Assembly: GCF_015624505.1 (NCBI RefSeq)
Contig: NZ_CP061379.1
Coordinates: forward strand, 3,348,001-3,412,000
Source: Bradyrhizobium commune
Lineage (GTDB): Bacteria > Pseudomonadota > Alphaproteobacteria > Rhizobiales > Xanthobacteraceae
DNA length: 64,000 nt
Reading direction: 5' to 3'
A program made the translations under genes and the position numbers. Below the pieces are notes generated by a model that was not told where the DNA came from, made no database searches, and saw nothing but the letters and a program-made list of their open reading frames with translations. This document shows positions 1 through 7,672 of the stretch, piece by piece. Numbering within the stretch: position 1 is the first letter of the stretch; the number at the start of each line of letters is the position of its first letter.

Positions 1-599
1 GGCTTGCGTCCCTTCATCGGCTTTGCACCACCACCACCGCCCACATCCACCCCCGCATTCCGCAGCAGCACCGTGGCCGCTTCCTTCGCCGCGCGGGCCA
101 TCGCGGGGTCGTCGCGGACGAGGTCTTGGGCGATCGAGCCGTCGACCAGCAGCACGAGCTGGGTTGCCAGCGCGTCCGAATCCGTAACGCCAAGCTCGAT
201 CAACCGCTCCCGAAACCAGACGCGGCGGCTTTCCTTGAAGGCGATGGCGATCTTCTTCACCGCGCGATCGGCGGGGCCGAGCTCGGCGACCGCGTTGACG
301 AACGGACAGCCGCGAAAATCCTTGGCCGCGAAGCGCCGCTCCAGCGAATCGAAGGTGGCAAGGATCTGTTCGGCCGGCGGCTTGTCGGACGGGTGGGCGT
401 GGACGAAGCGGCGCTCCAGATAGGCCGCGATCAGCGCGTCCTTGGAGGGGAAGTGGTTGTAGAGCGTGCGCTTGGAGATGCCGATCTCGGCCGCGATGGT
501 GTCGACGCCGATGGCGCGAATGCCTTGCAGATAGAACAGCTTGTCGGCGGTCTCGAGGATCCGCTCCTTCATCGTCTGTGGGGTCGTCGGGGGAGCCAT
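1..599 (-). CDS. TetR/AcrR family transcriptional regulator (3' end outside window)
   Basis: A repressor of the TetR family. The N-terminal helix-turn-helix is clear: residues about 10-60 include LFYLQGIRAIGVDTIAAEIG followed by ISKRTLYNHFPSKDALIAAY, the family signature. The remaining ~140 residues are the variable ligand-binding domain, and the reading frame runs off the left edge near a Gly-rich tail, so the true C-terminus is not visible. The ATG at 599 is used; an internal ATG at 572 (MKERILETADKLF) is a possible alternative. It is divergent from the MFS gene at 730, and a perfect palindrome lies between them, so it most likely represses both. The inducer cannot be read from the sequence. 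Confidence 0.9.
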   Translation of the reverse strand, partial: MAPPTTPQTMKERILETADKLFYLQGIRAIGVDTIAAEIGISKRTLYNHFPSKDALIAAYLERRFVHAHPSDKPPAEQILATFDSLERRFAAKDFRGCPFVNAVAELGPADRAVKKIAIAFKESRRVWFRERLIELGVTDSDALATQLVLLVDGSIAQDLVRDDPAMARAAKEAATVLLRNAGVDVGGGGGAKPMKGRK

Positions 600-622
600 G
601 CGGCAGCGCAAATCCTGTTTGC

Positions 623-667
623 TTGACAGCACCGGCCTTCTATAGCCTAAGTACACAGGTCTGTGTA
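623..667 (+). promoter_or_regulatory. TetR operator palindrome with a nearby -35 element
   Basis: TACACAG-GT-CTGTGTA at 652-667 is a perfect inverted repeat with 7-base arms and a 2-base spacer, in the 130-base gap between the divergent TetR and MFS genes. TTGACA at 623-628 is a good -35 for rightward transcription, and the matching -10 would fall close to or inside the palindrome, so bound repressor would block the promoter. The palindrome is seen directly; its binding by the TetR protein is inferred from position. Confidence 0.75.
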
Positions 668-729
668 ATCAAAATCAGCGCGAATTGCAGATGCCGGCAC
701 GCCTGCCGTGCCCACGAGGGAGAACAACA

Positions 730-1962
730 ATGCCCCTGTTGCAGGTCCTGCGTCCGACATTGCCGATCCTGATCGGCGCCTCGATCATGCTGACGCTGAG
801 CATGGGGTTGCGGCAGTCGCTCGGCATCTTCATGCAGCCGCTGACGCATGACATCCACATTTCGATCTCGGATTTCACGCTGGCGCTGGCGGTGCAAAAC
901 CTCGCCTGGGGCTTTCTCCAGCCGCTCGCAGGCGCAATGACGGTGCGCTACGGCTTTCGCCCGATCATGATCGTCGGCTCACTGATGTACATCGTGGGCC
1001 TCATTCTGATGGCGATGGCCAACGGCCTCGTCAGCATCATGATCGGCGCCGGCGTGCTGATCGGCACCTCGCTTGCCTGCACCGCGGCCGCGATCGCGAT
1101 GTCGGTGGCGGCGCGGGCGGTGCCGGCGACGGTACGCTCCACCGTGCTCGGCATTGTCTCCGGCGCCGGCTCGCTCGGCGCGCTGCTGTCGGCGCCGATC
1201 GGGCAGATGCTCAACGAAGGCTTTGGCTGGCGCATCGGACTTGCCGGCTTCGTCGTGATGTCGGTGCTGATGATCCCCGCAGCCTGGTATGCCGGCCGCG
1301 TCGACAAAATCCCTCTGCCGAAGCCGGCCGCCGACGACATTGGCGATGCCACGGCTGCGTCGGTGGCGACCGCGGCATTCGGCAATGCCTCCTTCGTGGT
1401 GATGACCTGCGCCTATCTGGTCTGCGGCATGCAGCTCGTGTTCCTGACCACGCATCTGCCGTCTTATCTCGCGATCTGCGGCCTCGATCCAATGCTGAGC
1501 GCGCAGACGCTCGGCATGATCGGCGGCTTCAACGTGCTGGGCTCGCTGTTCTTCGGCTGGGCCGGCCAGCGCTGGAACAAGCTGGCGCTGCTCGGCGGCA
1601 TCTACATCCTGCGCTCGCTCGCGCTCGCCTGGTATTTCATGTTGCCGGCGACGCCGTTCTCGACGCTGCTGTTCGGCGCCATCATGGGCTTCCTCTGGAT
1701 GGGCGTCGGCCCGCTGGTCGCCGGCGCCGTCGCCGAGATGTTCGGGCTGCGCTGGCAGGCGATGATCCAGGGCCTCGCCTTCATGAGCCACCAGATCGGC
1801 AGCTTCCTCGGCGCCTATGGAGGAGGGGTGATCTACGACTCGCTCGGGTCCTACAACATGGCCTGGCGCATCGGCGTGGCGCTGGGCTTGGCCGGCGGCA
1901 TCATCCAGGTCGCGTTCGCGCTGATCCGGCCGTCGCAGCCACCGGTGCTGAAGGCGGCGTAG
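730..1962 (+). CDS. MFS transporter, probable drug or metabolite exporter
   Basis: A 410-residue inner-membrane protein with about twelve hydrophobic segments and the arrangement of the major facilitator superfamily. An RYGFRP-type loop after helix 2 (about residue 75) matches the superfamily A-motif region. The start is the ATG at 730 because GAGGGAGA at 717-724 is a good ribosome binding site; an in-frame ATG at 685 would add 15 residues without one. Its divergent partner is a TetR repressor, an arrangement typical of inducible efflux systems. The substrate is unknown. Confidence 0.88.
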   Translation: MPLLQVLRPTLPILIGASIMLTLSMGLRQSLGIFMQPLTHDIHISISDFTLALAVQNLAWGFLQPLAGAMTVRYGFRPIMIVGSLMYIVGLILMAMANGLVSIMIGAGVLIGTSLACTAAAIAMSVAARAVPATVRSTVLGIVSGAGSLGALLSAPIGQMLNEGFGWRIGLAGFVVMSVLMIPAAWYAGRVDKIPLPKPAADDIGDATAASVATAAFGNASFVVMTCAYLVCGMQLVFLTTHLPSYLAICGLDPMLSAQTLGMIGGFNVLGSLFFGWAGQRWNKLALLGGIYILRSLALAWYFMLPATPFSTLLFGAIMGFLWMGVGPLVAGAVAEMFGLRWQAMIQGLAFMSHQIGSFLGAYGGGVIYDSLGSYNMAWRIGVALGLAGGIIQVAFALIRPSQPPVLKAA

Positions 1963-2239
1963 GGCTTTGTCGTTATGAGCGTCCGCTCAGGAGTCTGGAG
2001 CGAACGCCGCGGAGCTTGGTCGCATTTGACACCCCTTGCGGACACGCAACGAGGTCACAACGGGAAGCGGGATAGCGGCCGGTGTTGTCGCTGATGCCAA
2101 AATAATAGCGTGTCACTGCGGCGGCTTTCCGATTTGGCACCGTTTCAACATCGGCGCCGATCAGCTGTTCCTGACGAAGAGGGCGGCGCCAGATCCAGTT
2201 CGAGGCTGTAACGGACAGTGCCCCTGCCGCTTAGTCCCT
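1963..2239. other. Intergenic region without a recognisable gene
   Basis: These 277 bases separate the convergent MFS and rpsU genes. I see no convincing reading frame, RNA gene or strong hairpin. TGGCAC at about 2134 resembles the -24 half of a sigma-54 promoter but lacks the -12 TTGC. Confidence 0.6.
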
Positions 2240-2515
2240 CTAGCCTGCGGGCCCGGAGGTCTGCGGAAGCGGCGGCTTGCGCTCCGGAAGCTTCTTCTTC
2301 GGAGGCGCAGGCAGCAAACCTTCCCTGATCGCCTGTTTGCGGGCGAGCTTGCGGGCCCGGCGAATAGCTTCGGACTTCTCGCGCGTTTTTCTCTCCGAAG
2401 GCTTCTCATAGGCGCGCCGCTGTTTCATCTCGCGAAAGACGCCTTCGCGTTGCATCTTCTTTTTCAGAACGCGAAGCGCCTGGTCGACGTTGTTGTCGCG
2501 GACAAGAACCTGCAT
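2240..2515 (-). CDS. rpsU: 30S ribosomal protein S21
   Basis: A small basic ribosomal protein of the 30S subunit, beginning [20 protein letters not shown], the highly conserved S21 start, followed by the [22 protein letters not shown] core. The 91 residues include a basic/proline-rich C-terminal extension (about residues 71-91), as is common in alphaproteobacteria. The start at 2515 follows GAGGAG six bases upstream; a longer open frame to 2683 has no support. The stop is TAG. Confidence 0.96.
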   Translation of the reverse strand: MQVLVRDNNVDQALRVLKKKMQREGVFREMKQRRAYEKPSERKTREKSEAIRRARKLARKQAIREGLLPAPPKKKLPERKPPLPQTSGPAG

Positions 2516-2951
2516 TGAAACTCCTCGCTGGGCTGCGAAAGGGGGCGATCCTGCACGCAGCCAATTGCGCAGGAGATTTTTTGCGAATGGGAGAATGAGA
2601 GCAACCGCGCATCTCTTCGCCGGCCTCGAACGAGCAGGTTTGCCCATCGCGGCGATGCGGTTCAGTGGAGGCGACGTGACCACCGCTGCCAGTCTAAGTC
2701 AATCGATAAAGACCGTCGCGCGCCGACATCTCATCTGGAACTGCCCCCCGGCCGGCGCTGGGAACGTCGCGCCGAAAACAAACTGGCTTTCTTCCTTGCA
2801 AAAAACCGAAAGGTATGTATATTGAGCCTATTCGATTAGCCGCTGTGCCTTGTTGAACGTGCCCGCGGGCTCCTTTTCCAAAGACATCGACGAAGTTGAA
2901 ATCACCGCGTGATTACCGCGCGGTACGCGCTTGCGCGCTTTGGAGATGAAA
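2516..2951. promoter_or_regulatory. Divergent rpsU / csp control region with candidate csp promoter
   Basis: 436 bases without a gene between the divergent rpsU and csp. For csp, TTGCAA at 2796-2801 and TATATT at 2818-2823 (16-base spacer) form a plausible housekeeping promoter. Transcription from it would give a leader of roughly 120 bases, in keeping with the long leaders known for cold-shock genes. No reading frame here looks coding. Confidence 0.55.
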
Positions 2952-3161
2952 ATGACGACAGGTACCGTGAAGTGGTTCAACGGCCAAAAGGGCTTTGGAT
3001 TCATCCAGCCGAACGATGGCAGCAGCGATGTGTTCGTTCACATCAGTGCGGTCGAACGCGCTGGTCTTTCGGGTCTCGCCGAGGGCCAGAAGGTCAATTA
3101 CGAGCTCAAGACCGACAAGATGCGGGGCAAAGTCAGCGCAGAGAACCTCTCGCTGGCCTGA
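2952..3161 (+). CDS. Cold-shock protein (CspA family)
   Basis: A 69-residue single-domain nucleic-acid chaperone. The RNP1 motif KGFGFI (about residues 13-18) and RNP2 motif VFVHIS (about 27-32) are intact within the five-stranded OB fold. The protein begins [10 protein letters not shown], the usual family start; the ATG at 2952 has GGAG six bases upstream, whereas the ATG at 2946 would be too close to it. Regulation by temperature or growth phase is likely from the leader and family but not shown. Confidence 0.95.
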   Translation: MTTGTVKWFNGQKGFGFIQPNDGSSDVFVHISAVERAGLSGLAEGQKVNYELKTDKMRGKVSAENLSLA

Positions 3162-3204
3162 TCTCGTAGCGCCGTTTCACGGATGTACTGGAACGGCAAT
3201 ACTG

Positions 3205-3238
3205 CCCGCTCGATCCCCCGGATTGAGCGGGTTTCGTC
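3205..3238 (+). terminator. Rho-independent terminator after csp
   Basis: CCCGCTC at 3205-3211 pairs with GAGCGGG at 3225-3231. The stem extends inward through GATC/GATT (one G-T pair) to about 11 base pairs with a short loop, and is followed by TTTCGTCT. It lies 43 bases after the csp stop and before the next small gene. Confidence 0.75.
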
Positions 3239-3259
3239 TGTTGCGGAACGGGGTGAAGG

Positions 3260-3502
3260 ATGAGCGCCAGGAAATCGGCAGAACCGTCGCCTGCAGCGAT
3301 GGCACGCGCCGATCGTCAGCGGCTGGCCGCCGAAGAAGGCGTGCGGGCGATCGCGGATGTCGAACGGCAGGCGATCGAGGTCCGAAAGAACATGGCGCGA
3401 CTGCGCGAGTTGCGCGAGGCCAAGGAAGTCGCCGACGCGGCACTTGCACTGAGCCTGCCGTCACCGGCCCCAAAGAAACGGACAAGGAAGTCGCCGCGAT
3501 AG
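3260..3502 (+). CDS. Small hypothetical protein
   Basis: 80 residues, hydrophilic and Ala/Arg/Lys-rich, with a helical middle (about residues 14-58: heptad-like ADRQRLAAEEG ... ERQAIEVRKNM) and a basic proline-containing tail (KKRTRKSPR). GTGAAGG just before the ATG at 3260 serves as ribosome binding site. I do not recognise a domain. It sits downstream of the csp terminator with another small gene 61 bases further on, perhaps co-transcribed. Confidence 0.6.
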   Translation: MSARKSAEPSPAAMARADRQRLAAEEGVRAIADVERQAIEVRKNMARLRELREAKEVADAALALSLPSPAPKKRTRKSPR

Positions 3503-3563
3503 CCGGCGTCAATGCCGTCGATGGATTGTCGAGCACCGAGTCACGAGCCGGAGAGTGTTGATC

Positions 3564-3779
3564 GTGCCCAGAGCAAAGTCCGACGGAAGCGGAACGATTA
3601 CCTTCACCCTCGCGATCGGCGCGGCGCGACAGATATGCCGACTTACAACGACGTTTCAAACCGACAAGCAGGCCTTCAGCTATCTTCACAAATATCGGAC
3701 GGAGTTCGAGCGGATCGCGCGAGCGCGGCTTGCTTCGGGCGAACTTGAAGACGGGATCGTCGTGCTCTCGATGCTCTAA
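3564..3779 (+). CDS. Small hypothetical protein
   Basis: 71 residues, soluble, with an aromatic/basic centre (FSYLHKYRTEFERIARARL, about residues 41-59) and an acidic end. I chose the GTG at 3564 because GGAGAG at 3550-3555 is eight bases upstream; an in-frame GTG at 3555 lies too near that site. The family is not recognised; the composition and third-position GC look like real coding sequence. Confidence 0.5.
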   Translation: MPRAKSDGSGTITFTLAIGAARQICRLTTTFQTDKQAFSYLHKYRTEFERIARARLASGELEDGIVVLSML

Positions 3780-3841
3780 TCTGAGGCGGAGCGCGCCGAC
3801 AGCGTCGATAAGCCGAGCGGGCCGCCCTTCGCGCGCCTCAA

Positions 3842-5689
3842 TCAGGCAGGCAGCAGCGAAGCCCGATGCTGCCTCGATCGCCATGCGGACGCCATGCCAT
3901 CGAGTTCGCGCCGAACGTCGTCCAAGACGCTGGTCCAGTCGCCTCGCTTCGGTTGCCTGAACAGCCGCATCGACCGATACCATGGGCTGTCGCTGCGGTT
4001 GAGCAGCCAGCGCCAATCCGGGTTGAAGGGCAATAGCGTCCAGACTGGAGCGCCGAGCGCACCGGCGAGGTGAACGACGCTGGTGTCGACCGAGATCACC
4101 AGATCGAGACAGCCCATCAGTGCCGCCGTTTCGCTGAAATCCGTCAGATGCTCGGTCAGATCGACGATGTCAGGACGTTCGCTGAGGAACGCCCGGTCCT
4201 GGTCCCGGACACCTTTTTGCAGGCTGATCCACCGGACGTCGCAATCGAGCAGAGGCGCAAGCGTGTGGAGCGCGATCGATCGATTGTGATCGTTCTTGTG
4301 ATTTGGATTTCCCGACCAGACGAGGCCGACGCGGAAGCGATTGCGGGGGCCGAGCCGGTTCTCCCACGCCTGCACGCGCGTCGTTGAGGGCGCAGGCACG
4401 TAGCCCTGCGCAAACGGGATCGTATCGAGCCGCGTCCCGAACGCCAATGGCAGGGTCCCAAGGGGACAGTGCAGGTCGAAAGCCGGCGGCTTCGCAGGCG
4501 ATCGGCCGATGCACTTTTCAATGCCGGTGATGCCACCCAAGAGCTGCTGGATCGGCGGCTCGACCTCCAGGATGATTTTGGCTCCGAGCGCCGCCACCAT
4601 GGGCACATAGCGCGCGAACTGAATGGCATCGCCCAATCCCTCGTCGGAGTGAAGCAAGATGGTCTTGTCTGCGATCGGCTGGTCGCCAAGCCAAAGGCGT
4701 TGGGAAAAGCCGCGATCGACCAGACCGACGGAAGGAAGCCGCCAACGCGCTTCGCGCGCAAGCCAGCCTCCGTCAAAATCTCCGGTCAGGAGCTGAAGCG
4801 TCGCCAGGTAAAACAGCGTCTGCGCGTCGTTCGGGGCGACCGCCAAGGCTCTGTGAAAGGTCGCGAAAGCGTCATCCAGCAATTGCAGATGCAACAACAC
4901 CACGCCCTTGTTGTTGAGCACCGCATGAAAATCCGGTCGAAGTTTGAGCGCCCGGTCGAAACAGGCAAAGGCCTGTTCCAGCCGACCCCATTTCCAATGC
5001 AGCAGGCCGAGATTGTTGTGCGTCTCTGCGAGGCCGGGGTCGAGTGCAATGGACCGCTCGTAGTCGGCCTCGGCCTCCTCGAGCCGGTTCACCTCCGCGC
5101 AGCAAACGCCGCGCATTTGATACAGGGCTGCGGAGTTTGGATTGAGTTCCGCGGCGATATCCAGGCATTTCAGGGCTTCCGCATGCCGGCCGAGCTCGAG
5201 CAGCAGCATGCCGCAGTTTTGCGCGGCCTCCCAATATTGCGGATGCAGCTTCAGCGCCTGCTGGAAATGCAGCACGGCCTCGTCCCTGTGCGCGAGTTGC
5301 CAGAGCAGATTGCCGAGATGATTCCAGAGGCCGGCATCCTCTGGCTTGAGGATCAAGGCCTTGGCGTAGTGTTGCCGCGCGTCCTCGAGGTGGCCCTGCC
5401 GCTCCAGCACCGTGGCGAGACTGAGGAGGTACTCTGCCTTCGGCGCCTGCTTGATGGCGCGTCCGATCCATTCCGCGGCGGCGTCATGCTGCTGCGCCTG
5501 AAAACAAAGCACGCCCAACAGATGGAGAGCATCCGCGTGTTGGGCGTCCAACGTCAGCGCTTGCCGGCAACACAGCTCGGCCTCGGCAATCCGGCCGGAT
5601 TGAAAATGGGCGAAGCCGGCCTGGCAGAGCGCCGCCGGTGTGACCTTTCCGGATTGCTTGGCCGCGGCCCGGCGCTCTCTGCGATTCAT
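3842..5689 (-). CDS. TPR protein with a C-terminal glycosyltransferase-like (GT9-type) domain
   Basis: A 615-residue soluble protein. After the basic start MNRRERRAAAKQSGK come about eight tetratricopeptide repeats (residues ~18-300, with repeated G-x-x-x-x-x-x-G/A and A-(L/I)-x-L-x-P signatures). The C-terminal third resembles heptosyltransferase-fold enzymes: VGLVWSGNPNHKND near residue 455, SLQKG, and LVISVDTSVVHLAGALGAPV near residue 527, the sugar-nucleotide-binding segment. TPR-glycosyltransferase fusions modify proteins or surface glycans; acceptor and sugar are unknown. The acyltransferase gene upstream on the same strand (107-base gap with a strong hairpin) suggests a role in surface polysaccharide. 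Confidence 0.8.
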   Translation of the reverse strand: MNRRERRAAAKQSGKVTPAALCQAGFAHFQSGRIAEAELCCRQALTLDAQHADALHLLGVLCFQAQQHDAAAEWIGRAIKQAPKAEYLLSLATVLERQGHLEDARQHYAKALILKPEDAGLWNHLGNLLWQLAHRDEAVLHFQQALKLHPQYWEAAQNCGMLLLELGRHAEALKCLDIAAELNPNSAALYQMRGVCCAEVNRLEEAEADYERSIALDPGLAETHNNLGLLHWKWGRLEQAFACFDRALKLRPDFHAVLNNKGVVLLHLQLLDDAFATFHRALAVAPNDAQTLFYLATLQLLTGDFDGGWLAREARWRLPSVGLVDRGFSQRLWLGDQPIADKTILLHSDEGLGDAIQFARYVPMVAALGAKIILEVEPPIQQLLGGITGIEKCIGRSPAKPPAFDLHCPLGTLPLAFGTRLDTIPFAQGYVPAPSTTRVQAWENRLGPRNRFRVGLVWSGNPNHKNDHNRSIALHTLAPLLDCDVRWISLQKGVRDQDRAFLSERPDIVDLTEHLTDFSETAALMGCLDLVISVDTSVVHLAGALGAPVWTLLPFNPDWRWLLNRSDSPWYRSMRLFRQPKRGDWTSVLDDVRRELDGMASAWRSRQHRASLLPA

Positions 5690-5756
5690 GAACGGCTGGA
5701 AATGATCCGAAGTGGCGACCAGTCCAGCACGCCTGCCTTGTGCGGGGCTGTTGCAG

Positions 5757-5780
5757 ACCGGCGCCCTGTGGGGCGCCGGT
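5757..5780 (-). terminator. Strong hairpin downstream of the acyltransferase gene
   Basis: ACCGGCGCCC at 5757-5766 and GGGCGCCGGT at 5771-5780 form a perfect 10-base-pair stem with a TGTG loop, 17 bases after the acyltransferase stop. There is no U-tract on either strand, so it may attenuate or stabilise the transcript rather than fully terminate it. Confidence 0.5.
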
Positions 5781-5796
5781 CACCACGCCGTGACGT

Positions 5797-7023
5797 TCAC
5801 CTTGCCGGGACAGGCCGCGGAAGGCGCAGGCCCCGGGACAAGGCCGGGCGGCGCGAGGCCGGCAGCCTGTTCGGAAGCTTTCCGAAATAGGAGAGGGTCT
5901 GTGTCATCACGCCTCTGACCGCCGGTTCGACCTTCGCAGAGATGAACCAGCAGACCGGGACAAGCAGACCAAGTTGGATCCACAGGGCCGCGGTGGCATC
6001 CAGGCCGGCATCGACCAGGAAATGAATGATCGCGGAGCCGGTGATGTTGTGCAGGAGATAGAACGGATAGGTGATGAGGCCGAGGGTTCTCCAATAGGCC
6101 GGAGCCTCAGGAGAAGCGATGCCCGCAGCGCGCCTGTTCCTGCTTCTGTTTGCGATAAAGGCAATCAGGAGCACCGCAGCCGCCCAGACCGCGATCGGCA
6201 CAAGAGCCGATTGATCCGCGATCGCGGGGATGCTGGTCAGAAAGAACGAGGCGAAGAAGTAGATTTCCGCGGCGCCCGAAAGACAGGTGATGGCAACGGC
6301 GACCTGCTCGAGCGCCGTCAATTTCCTGTTCGCGGAAATGAACAGCCAGATGCCCAGCGCAAAGAAGCAGCCATGGGTCAGCAGGAATGCCGCGGCCGGC
6401 ACCCGAAACATCAGAATGATGAGATAAGGCAAGTCGTCCGGCGTCGTGCATGACAGGATCAGCAACGCGATCGCGTTAAAGATGGCGCTGTAGATGGTGA
6501 GACCCCAGGCGAGGTGACGCAAGGTGACCTTCTTGGTGTGCATCGCGCAGAACACGAGGCCATAAAACGCCGTCTCGGCTGCCAGCGTCCAGTAGACGCC
6601 ATCGAGCCACTGACCGGTGACTCCCTTGGGAACCATCAGCATGGCGTGGATGTAGGGCACAATGAATTGGGACGCGGATCCGCTGCCGAAAATGAGCAGA
6701 ACAAGCAGGCTCGTGGTGGCGCAGACCCAGACCGCCGGATAAAGCCGGAGCGCGCGACCCAGAAGAAATTCGCCCGGCGAAGATTTGCACGCGGAATTCG
6801 CGATGACGAAGCCGGAGATCACGAAGAAGATTTCAACGCCGACCCAGCCGAACCATGTGAAGGGCGCGGCGGAGGGGTAGATGACATCGGCAGCCACGTA
6901 GCGCTCGAAACCGGGGACGCCGATCGACACCCAGGCCCAGGACCAGAACATCTGGTGAAAAATGGCGACACCGAGAGCCGTCGCGAAGCGCAGCGGATCG
7001 AGCAGGGGAAAATGGTTTTTCAC
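5797..7023 (-). CDS. Membrane acyltransferase, family 3 (OafA/ExoZ-like)
   Basis: A 408-residue polytopic membrane protein. It begins LLDPLRFATALGVAIFHQMF, the acyltransferase-3 signature with the conserved Arg (R12) and the catalytic-site His (H23) in helix 1, followed by EIFFVISGFVIA (about residues 64-75). About ten hydrophobic segments follow, then a basic proline-rich cytoplasmic tail. Family members O-acetylate or succinylate sugars of LPS, exopolysaccharide or Nod factors. The neighbouring TPR-glycosyltransferase gene supports a surface-glycan role; the acceptor is unknown. Confidence 0.88.
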   Translation of the reverse strand: MKNHFPLLDPLRFATALGVAIFHQMFWSWAWVSIGVPGFERYVAADVIYPSAAPFTWFGWVGVEIFFVISGFVIANSACKSSPGEFLLGRALRLYPAVWVCATTSLLVLLIFGSGSASQFIVPYIHAMLMVPKGVTGQWLDGVYWTLAAETAFYGLVFCAMHTKKVTLRHLAWGLTIYSAIFNAIALLILSCTTPDDLPYLIILMFRVPAAAFLLTHGCFFALGIWLFISANRKLTALEQVAVAITCLSGAAEIYFFASFFLTSIPAIADQSALVPIAVWAAAVLLIAFIANRSRNRRAAGIASPEAPAYWRTLGLITYPFYLLHNITGSAIIHFLVDAGLDATAALWIQLGLLVPVCWFISAKVEPAVRGVMTQTLSYFGKLPNRLPASRRPALSRGLRLPRPVPAR

Positions 7024-7358
7024 GGGAAAATTCCAAAGTCATGAAACGATCCCGCAGGTGATATTGAAGGCCGTCACGAAGCTCTTTGAGGAACGTCACA
7101 CTTCTCCGGGCGGCGACGAAATACGTAAATTTTGGAATGGGTTAGCGTGCCGTGCTGTGTGACGTAAGGCGCGTTATCGCAGTCACGGTGCCAGCTCATC
7201 CTGATCCGCGGTCGCGCTCCGAAGGCGGCGCGGGAATCGTCCGCATCTGCCCAATCGCTGGGCGAGACGCCGCTGCGTGAAGCAGCGTGCGCTTGACGTG
7301 CCGCACAGCAGCAAACGAGAATCGAAGCGCGTTCAGCAGGTTGATCGCGCCGCGTCGA

Positions 7359-7374
7359 TGGTGCGAATCTTGCT
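7359..7374 (+). promoter_or_regulatory. Candidate sigma-54 promoter for amtB
   Basis: TGGTGCG-AATC-TTGCT has the GG and GC dinucleotides at the spacing required for RpoN (consensus TGGCACG-N4-TTGCW), with two mismatches in the -24 block. It points toward amtB, about 300 bases upstream of its start. Nitrogen-starvation control of amtB by NtrC and sigma-54 is established in related bacteria; this site is a candidate only. Confidence 0.5.
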
Positions 7375-7515
7375 TGTTTTTGATCAGGACTTGGAATCGT
7401 CTCTGACGTTTTCCGATCTGGCGACAAGGGAAAGGCCGATAAGCCATGAGGCTGGTCGCTGCCAGTCTCCAGCCATCGACGCTCGACGACCTCATCGCGC
7501 CGAGACGCGATCATT

Positions 7516-7575
7516 GTGTCCCGAGGCATCGTATCCCGAGACGTCGTATCCCTAGAAATTCTGTCCCGAACATCC
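7516..7575 (+). repeat. Four imperfect 15-base tandem repeats
   Basis: Four successive 15-base units share the core TNTCCCGA: 7516-7530, 7531-7545, 7546-7560 and 7561-7575. Units 1 and 2 differ at a few positions; units 3 and 4 are more diverged. They lie in the amtB leader about 100 bases before the start codon. No function is known to me. Confidence 0.55.
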
Positions 7576-7672
7576 GAGCTGATCGCGCCGGTGCATCGCG
7601 CCCGCGCGTTCGTTCGTCTCGTCGGTTTCAAGCAATGCCGGACGACATCTCAGGCGACTTGGGAGGATGATG

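Larger units (their letters stand above)
7024..7672. other. 649-base intergenic region upstream of amtB
   Basis: Divergent control region between the acyltransferase gene and amtB, with no convincing gene. It contains a sigma-54-like element at 7359-7374 and four imperfect 15-base tandem repeats at 7516-7575, both listed separately. Overlapping short reading frames here look non-coding. Confidence 0.6.

Noticed and set aside
2134..2150. TGGCAC as a sigma-54 promoter between MFS and rpsU
   Set aside because: The -12 TTGC element is absent at the required distance, and no gene starts downstream.
4469..5890. 473-codon rightward frame across the TPR gene
   Set aside because: The TPR repeats on the other strand are unmistakable; this frame is their complement.
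7277..7555. 92-codon frame upstream of amtB
   Set aside because: Overlaps the sigma-54 candidate and tandem repeats; no ribosome binding site or homology recognised.
7516..7575. Tandem repeats as a CRISPR array
   Set aside because: Units are contiguous with no spacers and are too short and diverged.
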